Positions 8,700 through 18,226 of a DNA stretch of 64,000 bases are shown here, piece by piece; position 1 is the first letter of the stretch; every line of letters starts with the position of its first letter. Source of the stretch: Blastococcus haudaquaticus (GTDB lineage: Bacteria; Actinomycetota; Actinomycetes; Mycobacteriales; Geodermatophilaceae). Below the pieces are notes generated by a model, which was given only the letters and a program-made list of their open reading frames with translations, made no database searches and was not told the origin of the DNA. A program made the position numbers and the translations under genes. The stretch spans positions 299,898 through 363,897 of the forward strand of contig NZ_OCNK01000004.1 of assembly GCF_900230285.1 (NCBI RefSeq), read 5' to 3'.

Positions 8700-9125
8700 G
8701 TGACCTCACCCGATCCGCTGGTCGAGGGCGCCCGTCGCGCCGACCACTTCCTGACCCTGCTCGCCACCGACGACACCGCCGCGGGCGAGCTGCTCGAGAG
8801 CCTCGCCGAGATCCGCGACCTGGTGTTCCTGGGCGCCGGACTCAGCGCTGTCGCCCGCAGCGAGGCCCGCTCGCTGCCGCCGGCGCAGCGCGCACAGGCC
8901 AACACCCGCCAGCTCCGGCTGGGCGTGCTCCGCGACGCCAACCGCAGCAACCCCGCGGGACTGCGGACGTGGCTGCGCCGGGCCGGCGAGGAGATCCTGC
9001 TGATCCGCTCGCAGCAGACGATCGCCGACCGCCTGGAGATCGCCGATCAGGAGCGGATGGCGACCCGGGCAGCGGCCGAGGCCAGCGGCACGGCTCCCGC
9101 CAGCAACGCCGCGACGACGACGTAG
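8700..9125 (+). CDS. Hypothetical helical protein (141 aa)
   Basis: I do not recognise this protein. From the GTG at 8700 it is an Ala/Leu/Arg-rich, largely helical soluble protein without a signal peptide. It starts VTSPDPLVEGARRADHFLTL and has a central AIRDLVF-like stretch. Its last 79 bases overlap the convergent MFS gene. That could be a true tail-to-tail overlap or mean that one of the two ends is wrongly placed. The start just after the terminator hairpin supports an independent gene. Confidence 0.6.
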   Translation: MTSPDPLVEGARRADHFLTLLATDDTAAGELLESLAEIRDLVFLGAGLSAVARSEARSLPPAQRAQANTRQLRLGVLRDANRSNPAGLRTWLRRAGEEILLIRSQQTIADRLEIADQERMATRAAAEASGTAPASNAATTT

Positions 9126-10216
9126 GTCCAGTCCAGCCCGATCCCGGCGGCGAGGAAGCCCAGGGCCAGGGCGCCGATCGCGGTGCCCGCGTCGAAGGAG
9201 GCGTTCCACATCGCGCTGGCCGTCGTCGTCCCGCCCTCCCCGGCCCGGGCGAACGCCGCGACGAGCGTGAGGTTCTGCGCGGCGCCGTAGCCCGCGCCGA
9301 ACACGGCGGCGCCGGCCAGGACCCAGCCCGCCCCCGCGTCCAGCCCGACGGCGGTGACGACCATGCCGACCGCGGCCACGACCAGCGCCAGTGGCAGGAG
9401 CAGGCCGGTTCCGAGCCGGTCGGACAGCGTGCCCGAGCGCCAGCGGGTCACCGCGCCGGTCACGCCGAACACCAGCAGGGCGACGGTCGCCAGCACGCCG
9501 TCCGGACGCTCGATGGGCAGGAACGTGACCAGCCCGCCGCCGGCCATGGTGACGAGGAACAGCACCGCCGACGGCAGCAGGGCTGCCCGCACCGCGGCGC
9601 GTCCGGAACCGGCAGGTCCCGGGCCGGGCTGCGGTCCCACCGACCGGACCAGCCGCGGCACCAGGAACGCGCCCAGCACCGGGGAGGCCGCCAGCCAGGA
9701 GAGCCAGCCCACGTGACCGTCGAGCACCAGGGCGACCCCGGCAGGTACGGCGACCAGGTTGGGGATCGCGATCGCGAGACCGTAGAGGCCGACGGACTCG
9801 CCGCGGCGTTCCGGCGGGGCGACCCGGGCGGCCAGCGTCGCGCCCAGCACGGTGAGGACGGCGAAGCCGGCACCGCGCACCGCGGAGAGTGCGCAGATCC
9901 AGGCGAGGCCGTCGTCCACGACGTAGAACGGCGACGGGAGGCCCATCGCCAGCAGCCCCGCGACGAGGACCGGCCCCACGCCGAAGCGTGTGGTCAGCGC
10001 CGGGATCGTCGCCTGGAAGGCCACGGTCACCACGAGGAAGACGGCGGTGACGAGGCCCGCCGTGCTCGCGGCCGCGCCACCGCCCACCGCGTACACGGGG
10101 AGGGACGCCAGGGTCAGGCAGAAGCTGGCGAAGCCCAGCACCGTCACACCGATCAACGCCTGCATGCCGCGGCTGCGCCACAGGGCCGTCCGCACCTCTG
10201 CCACTCCCCCACTCAC
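9047..10216 (-). CDS. MFS transporter (drug-efflux type)
   Basis: A 389-aa major facilitator with 12 probable membrane helices, beginning VSGGVAEVRTALWRSRGM and continuing into helix 1 (LIGVTVLGFASFCLTLASLP). The loop TRWRSGTLSDRLGTGLLLPL after helix 8 is the mid-protein MFS signature region. The substrate is unknown. The 3' end overlaps the convergent hypothetical gene. A GTG at 10204 is an alternative start. Confidence 0.87.
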   Translation of the reverse strand: MSGGVAEVRTALWRSRGMQALIGVTVLGFASFCLTLASLPVYAVGGGAAASTAGLVTAVFLVVTVAFQATIPALTTRFGVGPVLVAGLLAMGLPSPFYVVDDGLAWICALSAVRGAGFAVLTVLGATLAARVAPPERRGESVGLYGLAIAIPNLVAVPAGVALVLDGHVGWLSWLAASPVLGAFLVPRLVRSVGPQPGPGPAGSGRAAVRAALLPSAVLFLVTMAGGGLVTFLPIERPDGVLATVALLVFGVTGAVTRWRSGTLSDRLGTGLLLPLALVVAAVGMVVTAVGLDAGAGWVLAGAAVFGAGYGAAQNLTLVAAFARAGEGGTTTASAMWNASFDAGTAIGALALGFLAAGIGLDWTYVVVAALLAGAVPLASAAARVAIRS

Positions 10217-10270
10217 CCCTCGAGTCTCCCCGCCCGTTCGCGGGACGCGGCCACCGGGTAGTCAGAGCGC

Positions 10271-10792
10271 ATGCCGCTGCTCACCGTCGGTCACGGCCCG
10301 CAGGACCGGGCGGCCCTCGGCGCGCGCCTCACCGGTGCCGGCGTCGAGCGGCTCGTCGACATCCGGCGCTTCCCCGGCAGCCGGAACAATCCCGACGTGA
10401 GCCGGGAGTCCCTCGAGCAGTGGCTCCCGGAGACCGGCATCGGTTACCGGTGGGAGGAGCGGCTCGGCGGGCGGCGCCGGCTGCCGCCCGGGGAGCCGGT
10501 GGAGGACGACTGGTGGACGGTCGCGCAGTTCGCCGCCTACGCCACCCACACGCGGACGCCGGAGTTCTCGGCCGCGCTGGACGAGGTGCTGGAGGAGGCG
10601 GCCGGGGCCGTGGTCGCGGTGATGTGCAGCGAGAGCCTCTGGTGGCGCTGCCACCGGCGGTTGGTCGCCGACGTCGCCGCCCTGGCGCGGGGCGTGCCAG
10701 TCACGCACCTCATGCCCGACGGCCGGCTGGCCCCGCACCGCGCTTCCGACGGCGCCGTCCTCGCCGACGGCGTCCTCACCTGGCCGGCCTGA
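10271..10792 (+). CDS. DUF488 family protein
   Basis: A 173-aa protein of the DUF488 family. The N-terminus has the family pattern TVGHG, then VDIRRFPGSRNNP at about residue 30. A central RWEERLGGRR segment leads to the C-terminal signature CSESLWWRCHRRLVADVA, with paired Cys and His residues. The biochemical role of the family is unsettled. It is monocistronic and shares a bidirectional terminator with convergent pruA. Confidence 0.88.
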   Translation: MPLLTVGHGPQDRAALGARLTGAGVERLVDIRRFPGSRNNPDVSRESLEQWLPETGIGYRWEERLGGRRRLPPGEPVEDDWWTVAQFAAYATHTRTPEFSAALDEVLEEAAGAVVAVMCSESLWWRCHRRLVADVAALARGVPVTHLMPDGRLAPHRASDGAVLADGVLTWPA

Positions 10793-10820
10793 AGGGCCTT
10801 TATCGCCATAAGGGCCCTTC
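10791..10820. terminator. Bidirectional terminator between DUF488 gene and pruA
   Basis: The arms GAAGGGCCTTTAT and ATAAGGGCCCTTC pair over 13 positions with one G-T wobble around the tetraloop CGCC. It sits exactly between two convergent stop codons, with T-rich bases on both sides of the stem, so it can serve both strands. Confidence 0.8.
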
Positions 10821-10825
10821 GGGGC

Positions 10826-12451
<1,626 letters not shown>

Positions 12452-12473
12452 GGACGGGGCCTTCCGGTTGGGA

Positions 12474-12499
12474 AGGGCCAAAGTGGCCACTTTGGCCCT
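12474..12499. repeat. 26-bp perfect palindrome in the proline operon spacer
   Basis: The arms AGGGCCAAAGTGG and CCACTTTGGCCCT are exact reverse complements with no spacer. The palindrome sits between the proline dehydrogenase stop and the pruA start. It may act as an intercistronic mRNA hairpin that adjusts relative expression, or as a leaky terminator. A regulator site is also possible, but the hairpin reading is simpler. Confidence 0.6.
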
Positions 12500-12507
12500 G
12501 GGGCGGG

Positions 12508-13437
12508 TCAGGACTTCGTGACGAGGGAGCGGAGGAAGAAGCCGACGTTGGCGGGCCGCTCGGCCAGCCGGCGCATGAAGTACGCGTACCAGTCGACGCC
12601 GTACGGGACGTAGGCCCGCACGCGTGTCCCCGCGTGAGCCAGCCGGCGCTGCTCGTCGGGCCGGATGCCGTAGAGCATCTGCACCTCCCACGAGTCCGCG
12701 GCCCGCGAGTGCTGGGCGGCCAGCTCGTGCGCGAGCGCGATCATCGCCGGGTCGTGCGAGCCGACCATCGGGTAGCCGGGGCCGGCCATGAGGATCTCCA
12801 GGCAGCGGGCGTAGGCGGCGTCGACGTCCTTCTTCTTCTCGTGGGCGACCGTCGGCGGCTCGTCGTAGGCGCCCTTCACCAGCCGCACACGGGAGCCGGT
12901 GACGGCGAGCGCCTTGGCGTCGTCCTCGGTGCGGACGAGCATCGCCTGCAGGACGGCGCCGGTGCCCGGGTGTTCCTTGCGCAGCTCCGCGAGGGCGGCC
13001 AGCGTGGAGTCGACGGTGCGGTGGTCCTCCATGTCGAGGGTGACCGTCGTGCCGATCGCGGTCGCCGCCTCGACGACGGGCCGCACCAGCTCCAGCGCGA
13101 GGTCGTGTCCGTCGGGGAGCGCCTGTCCGAACGCCGACAGCTTGACCGACACCTCCGCGTCCGCCCCGAGCCCCAGCGCGGTCAGCCCGTCGAGCAGCGC
13201 CAGGTAGGCGTCCCGGGAGCGCTCGGCCTCGGCCCGGGTGGTGATGTCCTCCCCGAGGTGGTCGAGGGTGACGGCGACGCCGTCGGCGTGCAGCGCACGC
13301 ACGACGGACAGGGCCTCGTCGAGGGTCTCCCCCGCGACGAACCGGTCGACCACCCGCCGGGTCGCCGGGTTGCCGGTGACCGCGCGGCGCAGCCCGGGAC
13401 GGCGGGATGCGGCGAGCAGAGCCTTCTGCAGGACCAC
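12508..13437 (-). CDS. Proline dehydrogenase
   Basis: First enzyme of proline catabolism, an FAD enzyme that oxidises proline to pyrroline-5-carboxylate and passes electrons to the membrane quinone pool. It is 309 aa, the length of monofunctional enzymes. The chosen GTG has GGAGGT just upstream and gives the N-terminus VVLQKALLAASRRPG. Barrel motifs include RLVKGAYDEPP and a C-terminal QMLYGIRPDEQRRLAHAG segment with the substrate-contacting arginines (YFMRRLAERP). It forms an operon with pruA, divergent from the PucR-type gene. Confidence 0.94.
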   Translation of the reverse strand: MVLQKALLAASRRPGLRRAVTGNPATRRVVDRFVAGETLDEALSVVRALHADGVAVTLDHLGEDITTRAEAERSRDAYLALLDGLTALGLGADAEVSVKLSAFGQALPDGHDLALELVRPVVEAATAIGTTVTLDMEDHRTVDSTLAALAELRKEHPGTGAVLQAMLVRTEDDAKALAVTGSRVRLVKGAYDEPPTVAHEKKKDVDAAYARCLEILMAGPGYPMVGSHDPAMIALAHELAAQHSRAADSWEVQMLYGIRPDEQRRLAHAGTRVRAYVPYGVDWYAYFMRRLAERPANVGFFLRSLVTKS

Positions 13438-13518
13438 GGGTACCTCCGGGCAGCGGGGAGACGGCGTCGGACGGCGGACACCTACGACGCTAGGCACCGC
13501 CACCCCTTCGAGCCAGGG

Positions 13519-13564
13519 ACAGATGTCCAGACCTGGCGGCCGTGCTCTCATACAGATGTACAGA
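13519..13564. promoter_or_regulatory. Paired ACAGATGT direct repeats between put genes and regulator
   Basis: ACAGATGTCCAGA at 13519 and ACAGATGTACAGA at 13552 match at 12 of 13 positions. Their starts are 33 bp apart, about three helical turns. They lie in the divergent promoter region between proline dehydrogenase and the PucR-family gene, the expected place for the operator of a proline-responsive regulator. Confidence 0.55.
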
Positions 13565-13607
13565 GGCAGGGCCTTCGTGGCCACTGAGGCCGTGAGGAGG
13601 GTGCGCG

Positions 13608-14738
13608 ATGCGGGACGACCTGCAGGAGCTGGTGGACGAGGTCTCACGCGTGCTCGCCGCCCCTGCCACGCTCGAGGACGCCGACTTCACGCTGCTGGCC
13701 TTCTGCGCGCACGACGACAGCACCGCGGGGGCGATGGACGCCGTCCGCACGCGCTCGATCCTGACCCGCGGATCGCCCGCGCCCACCCGCGCGTGGTTCG
13801 AGGAGTTCGGCATCGCGTCGGCCGAGGGACCGCTGCGCACGCCCGCGGACCCGGTGGCGGGCATCCTCACCCGGCTGGTCCTGCCGGTGCGCCATGCCGG
13901 CCGCACCCGCGGCTATCTGTGGCTGCTCGACGACGGCCGCATCGACCCCGACGACGACGGCGATCCGGCGCTGGCGGCCGCCGTGGAGCTCGCGGCCGAC
14001 GCCGGCCGGCTGCTGGCCGACCGCGCCGCCGCCCCCGACGACCTCGGGCGACCGCTCTCCGCCGCTCTGACCGGCACCGGCAACGCCCGCACCCGGGGGG
14101 TGCGCGAGCTGACCGACGCGCTCGGCGACGCCCTCCCCCTCGTCGTCGTCGCGCTGGTCGCCGGCCCTCCGGGGCTGCCCGAGCGCTGGCGTCGGCCGGG
14201 GGCGGGGGCGGTCGCCACCGTCCTCGACGACCCGGCCGGTCCGGTGGGCGCCGTGCTCGTGCCCCTCACCGGGTCGGCGGACCTCCGGCCGGCGGGCGCG
14301 CTCGCCGCCGCGTCGCTCGCCGGCCTCCCCACGGGGAGCACAGCCGGGGTCTCCGAGGTGCGCGAGGGCGTCGCGGACCTGGCCGCGCAGTGGGGGCAGG
14401 CCCGCGCGGCCGCGCGCGTCGCCGGAGCCGTGCCGCAGCTGTCCCCCGTCGCGCACTGGGCGGAACTGGGCGCCTGGCGCACCGCGAGCGCGCTCACCGG
14501 CCCGGATCCCGTCGTGGTCCCCCTGCTGTCCGACGTGGCGCTCGCCCGGACCGCGGAGGTCTTCCTCGACTGCGCGGGCAGCGCCTCCCGGGCCGCCGCC
14601 GAGCTGCGGGTCCACCGGCAGACGCTGTACTACCGGCTCGCCCGCATCGAGGAGCTCACCGGGCTGGACCTCGCCGACGGCGGCGCCCGGCTGCTGCTGC
14701 ACGCGTCGCTGCGCGCGGCGCGTCTCGCCGCGCACTGA
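13608..14738 (+). CDS. PucR-family transcriptional regulator of proline catabolism
   Basis: A 376-aa regulator. The C-terminal helix-turn-helix is typical of PucR/CdaR proteins: the stretch from about residue 318 reads AAAELRVHRQTLYYRLARIE and continues LTGLDL. The N-terminal two thirds is a sensory region without a recognisable enzyme domain. The start has a strong GAGGAGG site. Its divergent placement from proline dehydrogenase/pruA suggests it is the proline-responsive activator, as PutR-like PucR proteins are in other actinobacteria. This role is inferred from context. Confidence 0.88.
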   Translation: MRDDLQELVDEVSRVLAAPATLEDADFTLLAFCAHDDSTAGAMDAVRTRSILTRGSPAPTRAWFEEFGIASAEGPLRTPADPVAGILTRLVLPVRHAGRTRGYLWLLDDGRIDPDDDGDPALAAAVELAADAGRLLADRAAAPDDLGRPLSAALTGTGNARTRGVRELTDALGDALPLVVVALVAGPPGLPERWRRPGAGAVATVLDDPAGPVGAVLVPLTGSADLRPAGALAAASLAGLPTGSTAGVSEVREGVADLAAQWGQARAAARVAGAVPQLSPVAHWAELGAWRTASALTGPDPVVVPLLSDVALARTAEVFLDCAGSASRAAAELRVHRQTLYYRLARIEELTGLDLADGGARLLLHASLRAARLAAH

Positions 14739-14783
14739 CTGCCCACCGGACGCCCCGGCCACCGGTCACCTACGCTCGACCGG

Positions 14784-15413
14784 ATGGCGGCGGGGGGCAC
14801 AGGTGTCGGCGATCGCCGCGGGGACGACGTGCTGCGCCGGCTGCGCCTCGGCACCGCGTCGGAGCACCAGGACGTCGAGCGGACGCTCGACCTGCTCGAC
14901 GCCGGTCTCGACCGCGACCGGCTGACCGCGATCCTCGACCGCATGCACGGCTTCTGGGTGGCGGCCGAGGCGGGGCTCGACCGGTGGGCCGCCGGCTCCG
15001 TGGCGGACGCGCGAGCTGTCGACTGGCCCCGCCGTCGACGGGCCGCGTCGTTCGCCGCCGACCTGCACGCGCTCGGCTCCGCCCCGTCGGCCGCGGTGCC
15101 GGAGCTGCCACCGCTCGACGGCACCGACGAGGCCCTCGGCCGCCTCTACGTGCTGGAGGGCTCGACGCTCGGCGGCGTCTTCATCGACCGGCACCTCGCC
15201 GCGCTGCCCGCCCTGGCCGACGTGCGGGTGGCCGCCTTCTCGCCGTACGGCGAGCACACCGGATCCATGTGGGCCGCCTTCCGGCGGGTCACGCGTGAGC
15301 ACGTGACCGCCGGCGGGGACGCCGCGGTCATGGTCGACGCCGCCCGCGCCACGTTCGCCGCGCTCGCCGCCTGGTGCCGACCGGTCGCCCCGGCGCTGAG
15401 CGCCACCGCCTGA
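14784..15413 (+). CDS. Biliverdin-producing heme oxygenase
   Basis: A 209-aa, all-helical protein expected to open heme to biliverdin, CO and iron. The proximal heme ligand is probably His28 in ASEHQDVER. The distal helix has LYVLEGSTLGGVFI, a signature of bacterial heme oxygenases of the BphO type. No phytochrome gene is beside it, so iron recovery or biliverdin supply for a distant photoreceptor are both possible. It starts 45 bases after the PucR gene on the same strand but appears functionally separate. Confidence 0.85.
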   Translation: MAAGGTGVGDRRGDDVLRRLRLGTASEHQDVERTLDLLDAGLDRDRLTAILDRMHGFWVAAEAGLDRWAAGSVADARAVDWPRRRRAASFAADLHALGSAPSAAVPELPPLDGTDEALGRLYVLEGSTLGGVFIDRHLAALPALADVRVAAFSPYGEHTGSMWAAFRRVTREHVTAGGDAAVMVDAARATFAALAAWCRPVAPALSATA

Positions 15414-15476
15414 CGGGTGCCGCGGACGACGACGCGCTCGTCGCCGTCCGGCTCCGCCCGCGGGACGCGCAGCGGC

Positions 15477-15815
15477 TCAGCTCCGCTCGTCCAGGTCCGG
15501 CTCGGCGAACACCGGGGTCAGCCCGTCATCCGGCGGTCCGCCCCGCGCGGGCAGGGGGGCCTCGTCCTCGGCCGCCCGCACCTGCGGCAGCGTCTCCTCG
15601 ACGGTGGGTTCCCGCAGTCCCCGCGCATCGCGCTCGAGGGCGGCCAGCAGCCGCTCCTCGTCGGGGGCTAGGTCGCCGGGGCCCAGGTGGCCGCCCGGCT
15701 GACCCGCGTCGGACCCGGACGCCATGCCGCCGTCGGACCCGGACGCCATGCCGCCGTCGGACCCGGACGCCATGCCGCTGTCGGGATCCGTTCCGTGGGG
15801 TCCGGCCATGCTCAT
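15477..15815 (-). CDS. Hypothetical acidic protein with tandem MASGSDGG repeats
   Basis: A 112-aa low-complexity protein. Near the N-terminus three 8-residue units (MASGSDGG twice, then MASGSDAG) are encoded by near-identical 24-bp DNA repeats. The C-terminal half is acidic and Pro-rich (for example EERLLAALERDARGLREP). It has no signal peptide or membrane segment. A GGAGG ribosome site 6 bases before the ATG supports it as a real gene. It lies 22 bases after the SDR stop codon, so it is probably co-transcribed. Function is unknown; the repeat number may vary between strains. Confidence 0.7.
   Translation of the reverse strand: MSMAGPHGTDPDSGMASGSDGGMASGSDGGMASGSDAGQPGGHLGPGDLAPDEERLLAALERDARGLREPTVEETLPQVRAAEDEAPLPARGGPPDDGLTPVFAEPDLDERS
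15718..15789. repeat. 24-bp tandem repeat, three copies, within a coding region
   Basis: Units begin GACGCCATGCCGCCGTCGGA at 15718 and 15742, with a slightly diverged third unit at 15766. The unit length is a multiple of three, so copy-number change keeps the reading frame of the 112-aa protein. Confidence 0.9.
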
Positions 15816-15837
15816 CGGATCGCCTCCTTCGGTGCGC

Positions 15838-16617
15838 TCATCGGGGGAAGTTCGGCTCGAGCCGCGGCACGATCTGCATCTCCGGCACGAACGCCGAGGG
15901 GTGCAGCAGCAGCAGCGTGCGCACCATCTCCGCGACGGCGGACGGCGGCATCATCAGGTGGGACGGGATGCCCCACTGCTCCATCATCGGGGTGTCCATG
16001 GCGGCGGGGATGACGGCCTGCACGCGGCACGGGAACGGCCGCTCGCTGCCGTCGGGGTGCCGCACGGCCTTCTCGCGCAGCTCCCGCTGGATGCACCGCG
16101 TCGCGTTGAGGAAGCCCGCCTTCGAACCGTTGTAGGCGATCGCTCCGCTGCCCGACGTGATGGCCGAGAGCGAGACCACGTGCACCACGTCGGCGGTGCG
16201 GCCCTCGGGCAGGTGCTGGGCCCGCTTCATGAACTCGCTGGTCAGGAAGACCGGCCCCTCGCAGTTGACCGCCTGCACCCGCCGGTAGTCGTCGAGGTCG
16301 ATGTCGGTGATGTAGCCCGGCCGGTCGATGCCCGCCACGTTGACCAGGACGTCGAACGCGTCGCCGTGCCGGTCGAACAGGTCCGCGACGACGTCGCGCC
16401 GACTGGCGTCGTCCGTGACGTCCAGGGGCACGACCTCCGCCGAGCCGCCCGAGTCCGCCACCCGGGCCCGGGTCTGCTCGCTCCCGGCCGGGTCGATGTC
16501 GGCGATCACGACGTGCGCCCCCGCCTCGGCCAGGGCCACCGCCGTCGCCCGGCCGAGCCCGCTGGCCCCGCCGGTGACCAGTGCGACCCGGCCCTTCAGG
16601 GCACCGCTGTCCTCCAT
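15838..16617 (-). CDS. Short-chain dehydrogenase/reductase
   Basis: A 259-aa classical SDR. The cofactor motif TGGASGLG spans residues 15-22, and the charged D40-I-D pattern (VVIADIDPAG) after beta-2 favours NAD(H). NVAGI is the NNAG-type structural motif. The active site is Y162-x3-K166 with Ser149 or Ser151. The substrate is unknown. It lies between the polysaccharide deacetylase and the repeat-bearing small protein on the same strand, with a GGAGGG site before the ATG. Confidence 0.92.
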   Translation of the reverse strand: MEDSGALKGRVALVTGGASGLGRATAVALAEAGAHVVIADIDPAGSEQTRARVADSGGSAEVVPLDVTDDASRRDVVADLFDRHGDAFDVLVNVAGIDRPGYITDIDLDDYRRVQAVNCEGPVFLTSEFMKRAQHLPEGRTADVVHVVSLSAITSGSGAIAYNGSKAGFLNATRCIQRELREKAVRHPDGSERPFPCRVQAVIPAAMDTPMMEQWGIPSHLMMPPSAVAEMVRTLLLLHPSAFVPEMQIVPRLEPNFPR

Positions 16618-16695
16618 CGACCCTCCGTCTCCCGCCGAATCCTGTCCCCCACAGCCTCTCCGAAGACACGGCCGGGCGCAGGTCGGCAGATCGGG

Positions 16696-17526
16696 TCAGG
16701 CCGGGACGGCGCTCCCCGCGGCCCGGGCGCCACGCAATCGCTGCGCCGGCGTCGACCAGACGTCGGCGAGCGTGACGGTGCGCAGTCCGCGCTCCGCGAT
16801 CAGTGCCAGCAGGTCGCCGTAGACGGTGGTCACCGTCGCGTGGTTGGCGTGCCCGACGACGATGCGCTGGGCGGTGAACCACTTCTGCGCGGCGGCCAAC
16901 AGCTCGTCGGCGGTGAGGACCCGCGAGTCCTCGAGCGTCCCGTTCCACATGACGACGGTCGGGTGCCCCTGGTCGGCGGCGATCCGGTCGATGCGCTCGT
17001 TCCGCGCGCCGAACGGCGGCCGGAAGAAGGGGCTGTCGCGGACCCCGAACACGGTGCGCATGAACTCGCGGTTGCGGCCGATCTCCTCGGCGACCTCGCG
17101 ATCGCCGAGCGTGGTCAGGTCGGGGTGGGACCAGGTGTGGTTGCCCAGCGCCACCTGGCCGGACTCGACGAGCGGGCGCAGCGCCGGCGCGTTCTCCTCC
17201 CACGACCGGTAGCAACCGTTCGGGAAGAGGGTCAGCCGGGTGCCGGTCTCGGTGGCGAACGCGGCGAACGCGCCCACGACCTCGCTGCTCGTCCCGTCGT
17301 CGATGGTGAGCGCGAGCGAGACGCCGTCACCCGGCAGGCCCTGGACGACGCCGGTCGGCGGCAGCAGGGGTGCCGGCACGGGCGCCTCGACCGTGGCCGC
17401 GGACGCCGCCGCGATCGGCGGTGACGTGGGCGCCGGGCGGGTGTCCACCAGCCCCGTCGTACCCCGGCCGACCGCCGCGCCGGCCAGGCCTGCGGCGATG
17501 GCCAGCAGAAAGGTCCGTCGCTCCAT
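16696..17526 (-). CDS. Exported polysaccharide deacetylase (NodB domain)
   Basis: A 276-aa secreted or membrane-anchored deacetylase. An N-terminal hydrophobic signal (RRTFLLAIAAGLAGAAVGRG) is followed by a Pro/Ala linker. The NodB domain has TIDDG at 74-78 (usually TFDDG) with the catalytic and metal Asp pair, the metal histidines in H130-T-W-S-H134, the RPPFG motif, and a late His in VVGHANH. It probably removes acetyl groups from peptidoglycan or another wall glycan. It lies upstream of the SDR gene with a gap of about 80 bases. Confidence 0.9.
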   Translation of the reverse strand: MERRTFLLAIAAGLAGAAVGRGTTGLVDTRPAPTSPPIAAASAATVEAPVPAPLLPPTGVVQGLPGDGVSLALTIDDGTSSEVVGAFAAFATETGTRLTLFPNGCYRSWEENAPALRPLVESGQVALGNHTWSHPDLTTLGDREVAEEIGRNREFMRTVFGVRDSPFFRPPFGARNERIDRIAADQGHPTVVMWNGTLEDSRVLTADELLAAAQKWFTAQRIVVGHANHATVTTVYGDLLALIAERGLRTVTLADVWSTPAQRLRGARAAGSAVPA

Positions 17527-17655
17527 GCCGGGAAGGTAGGGAGACGACGGGGCGGGTCGGGCGAGAGCCGCCGACGACGCGCCGGTCCACCGCCGCCGGC
17601 CCCGTGTCAGTCACCCGGTGAGATCGGGTGGCTGCGCAATGCGGGGGGCTGCCGG

Positions 17656-18195
17656 TCAGGCGGCGGGCACCAGTCCGGCGCCCTCGATCAGGCGCGCCTG
17701 CTCGCGGCACCACGGCGACCACGCGTCCCCCTCGGTCTCCTGGCGGCGACGGAAACCGGCCCAGTCCAGCAGCTCCCACTCCTCCACCTCGGTGGGGTCG
17801 GGCTCGGGCGCCCCGGTGAAGCGCCCGAGGTACACCGGGCAGATCTCGTTCTCCACGACGCCCCGGAACTCCGCGCGGTAGCGGTAGCCGGGCACCGCCG
17901 GCCGGATGTCGGCGACGCCGAGGCCGAGCTCGAAGCGGGCGCGCCGCGCGATGGCGGTGGGGTCGTCCTCGTCGGGCCCGGGGTGGCCGCAGACGGTGTT
18001 GGTCCACATGCCGGGGAAGGTCGCCTTGTCCACGGCGCGGCGGGTGATGAGCAGGCGGCCCTCGTCGTCGAAGAGATAGGCCGAGAAGGCCCGGTGCAGC
18101 GGCGTCTCGCCGTGGTGCACCAGCGGCTTGGGCATGGTGCCGATGGACCGTCCCTCGTCGTCCACGAGGACGATCAGTTCCTGCATGACCTGCAT
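17656..18195 (-). CDS. idi: Isopentenyl-diphosphate delta-isomerase, type I
   Basis: A 179-aa Nudix-fold enzyme that interconverts IPP and DMAPP for isoprenoid synthesis. The catalytic Cys lies in TNTVCGHP, and metal-binding His and Glu residues are spread through VHHGETPLHRAFSAYLFD and ENEICPV. An internal ATG three codons in (18186) is an alternative start. It follows paaE after a 31-base gap on the same strand, but no functional link to phenylacetate is known. The gene may serve carotenoid or menaquinone supply. Confidence 0.94.
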   Translation of the reverse strand: MQVMQELIVLVDDEGRSIGTMPKPLVHHGETPLHRAFSAYLFDDEGRLLITRRAVDKATFPGMWTNTVCGHPGPDEDDPTAIARRARFELGLGVADIRPAVPGYRYRAEFRGVVENEICPVYLGRFTGAPEPDPTEVEEWELLDWAGFRRRQETEGDAWSPWCREQARLIEGAGLVPAA

Positions 18196-18226
18196 TGTCC
18201 ACGGCGGGGGCCACCCGGCGCGGGCG

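Noticed and set aside
7567..8709. Long minus-strand frame opposite the ABC exporter genes
   Set aside because: Antisense of a coupled ATPase-permease pair with all ABC motifs; no domain seen in the antisense product.
15718..15789. CRISPR-like repeat array
   Set aside because: The 24-bp units are directly adjacent with no spacers, are in frame inside a protein-coding gene, and no cas genes are present.
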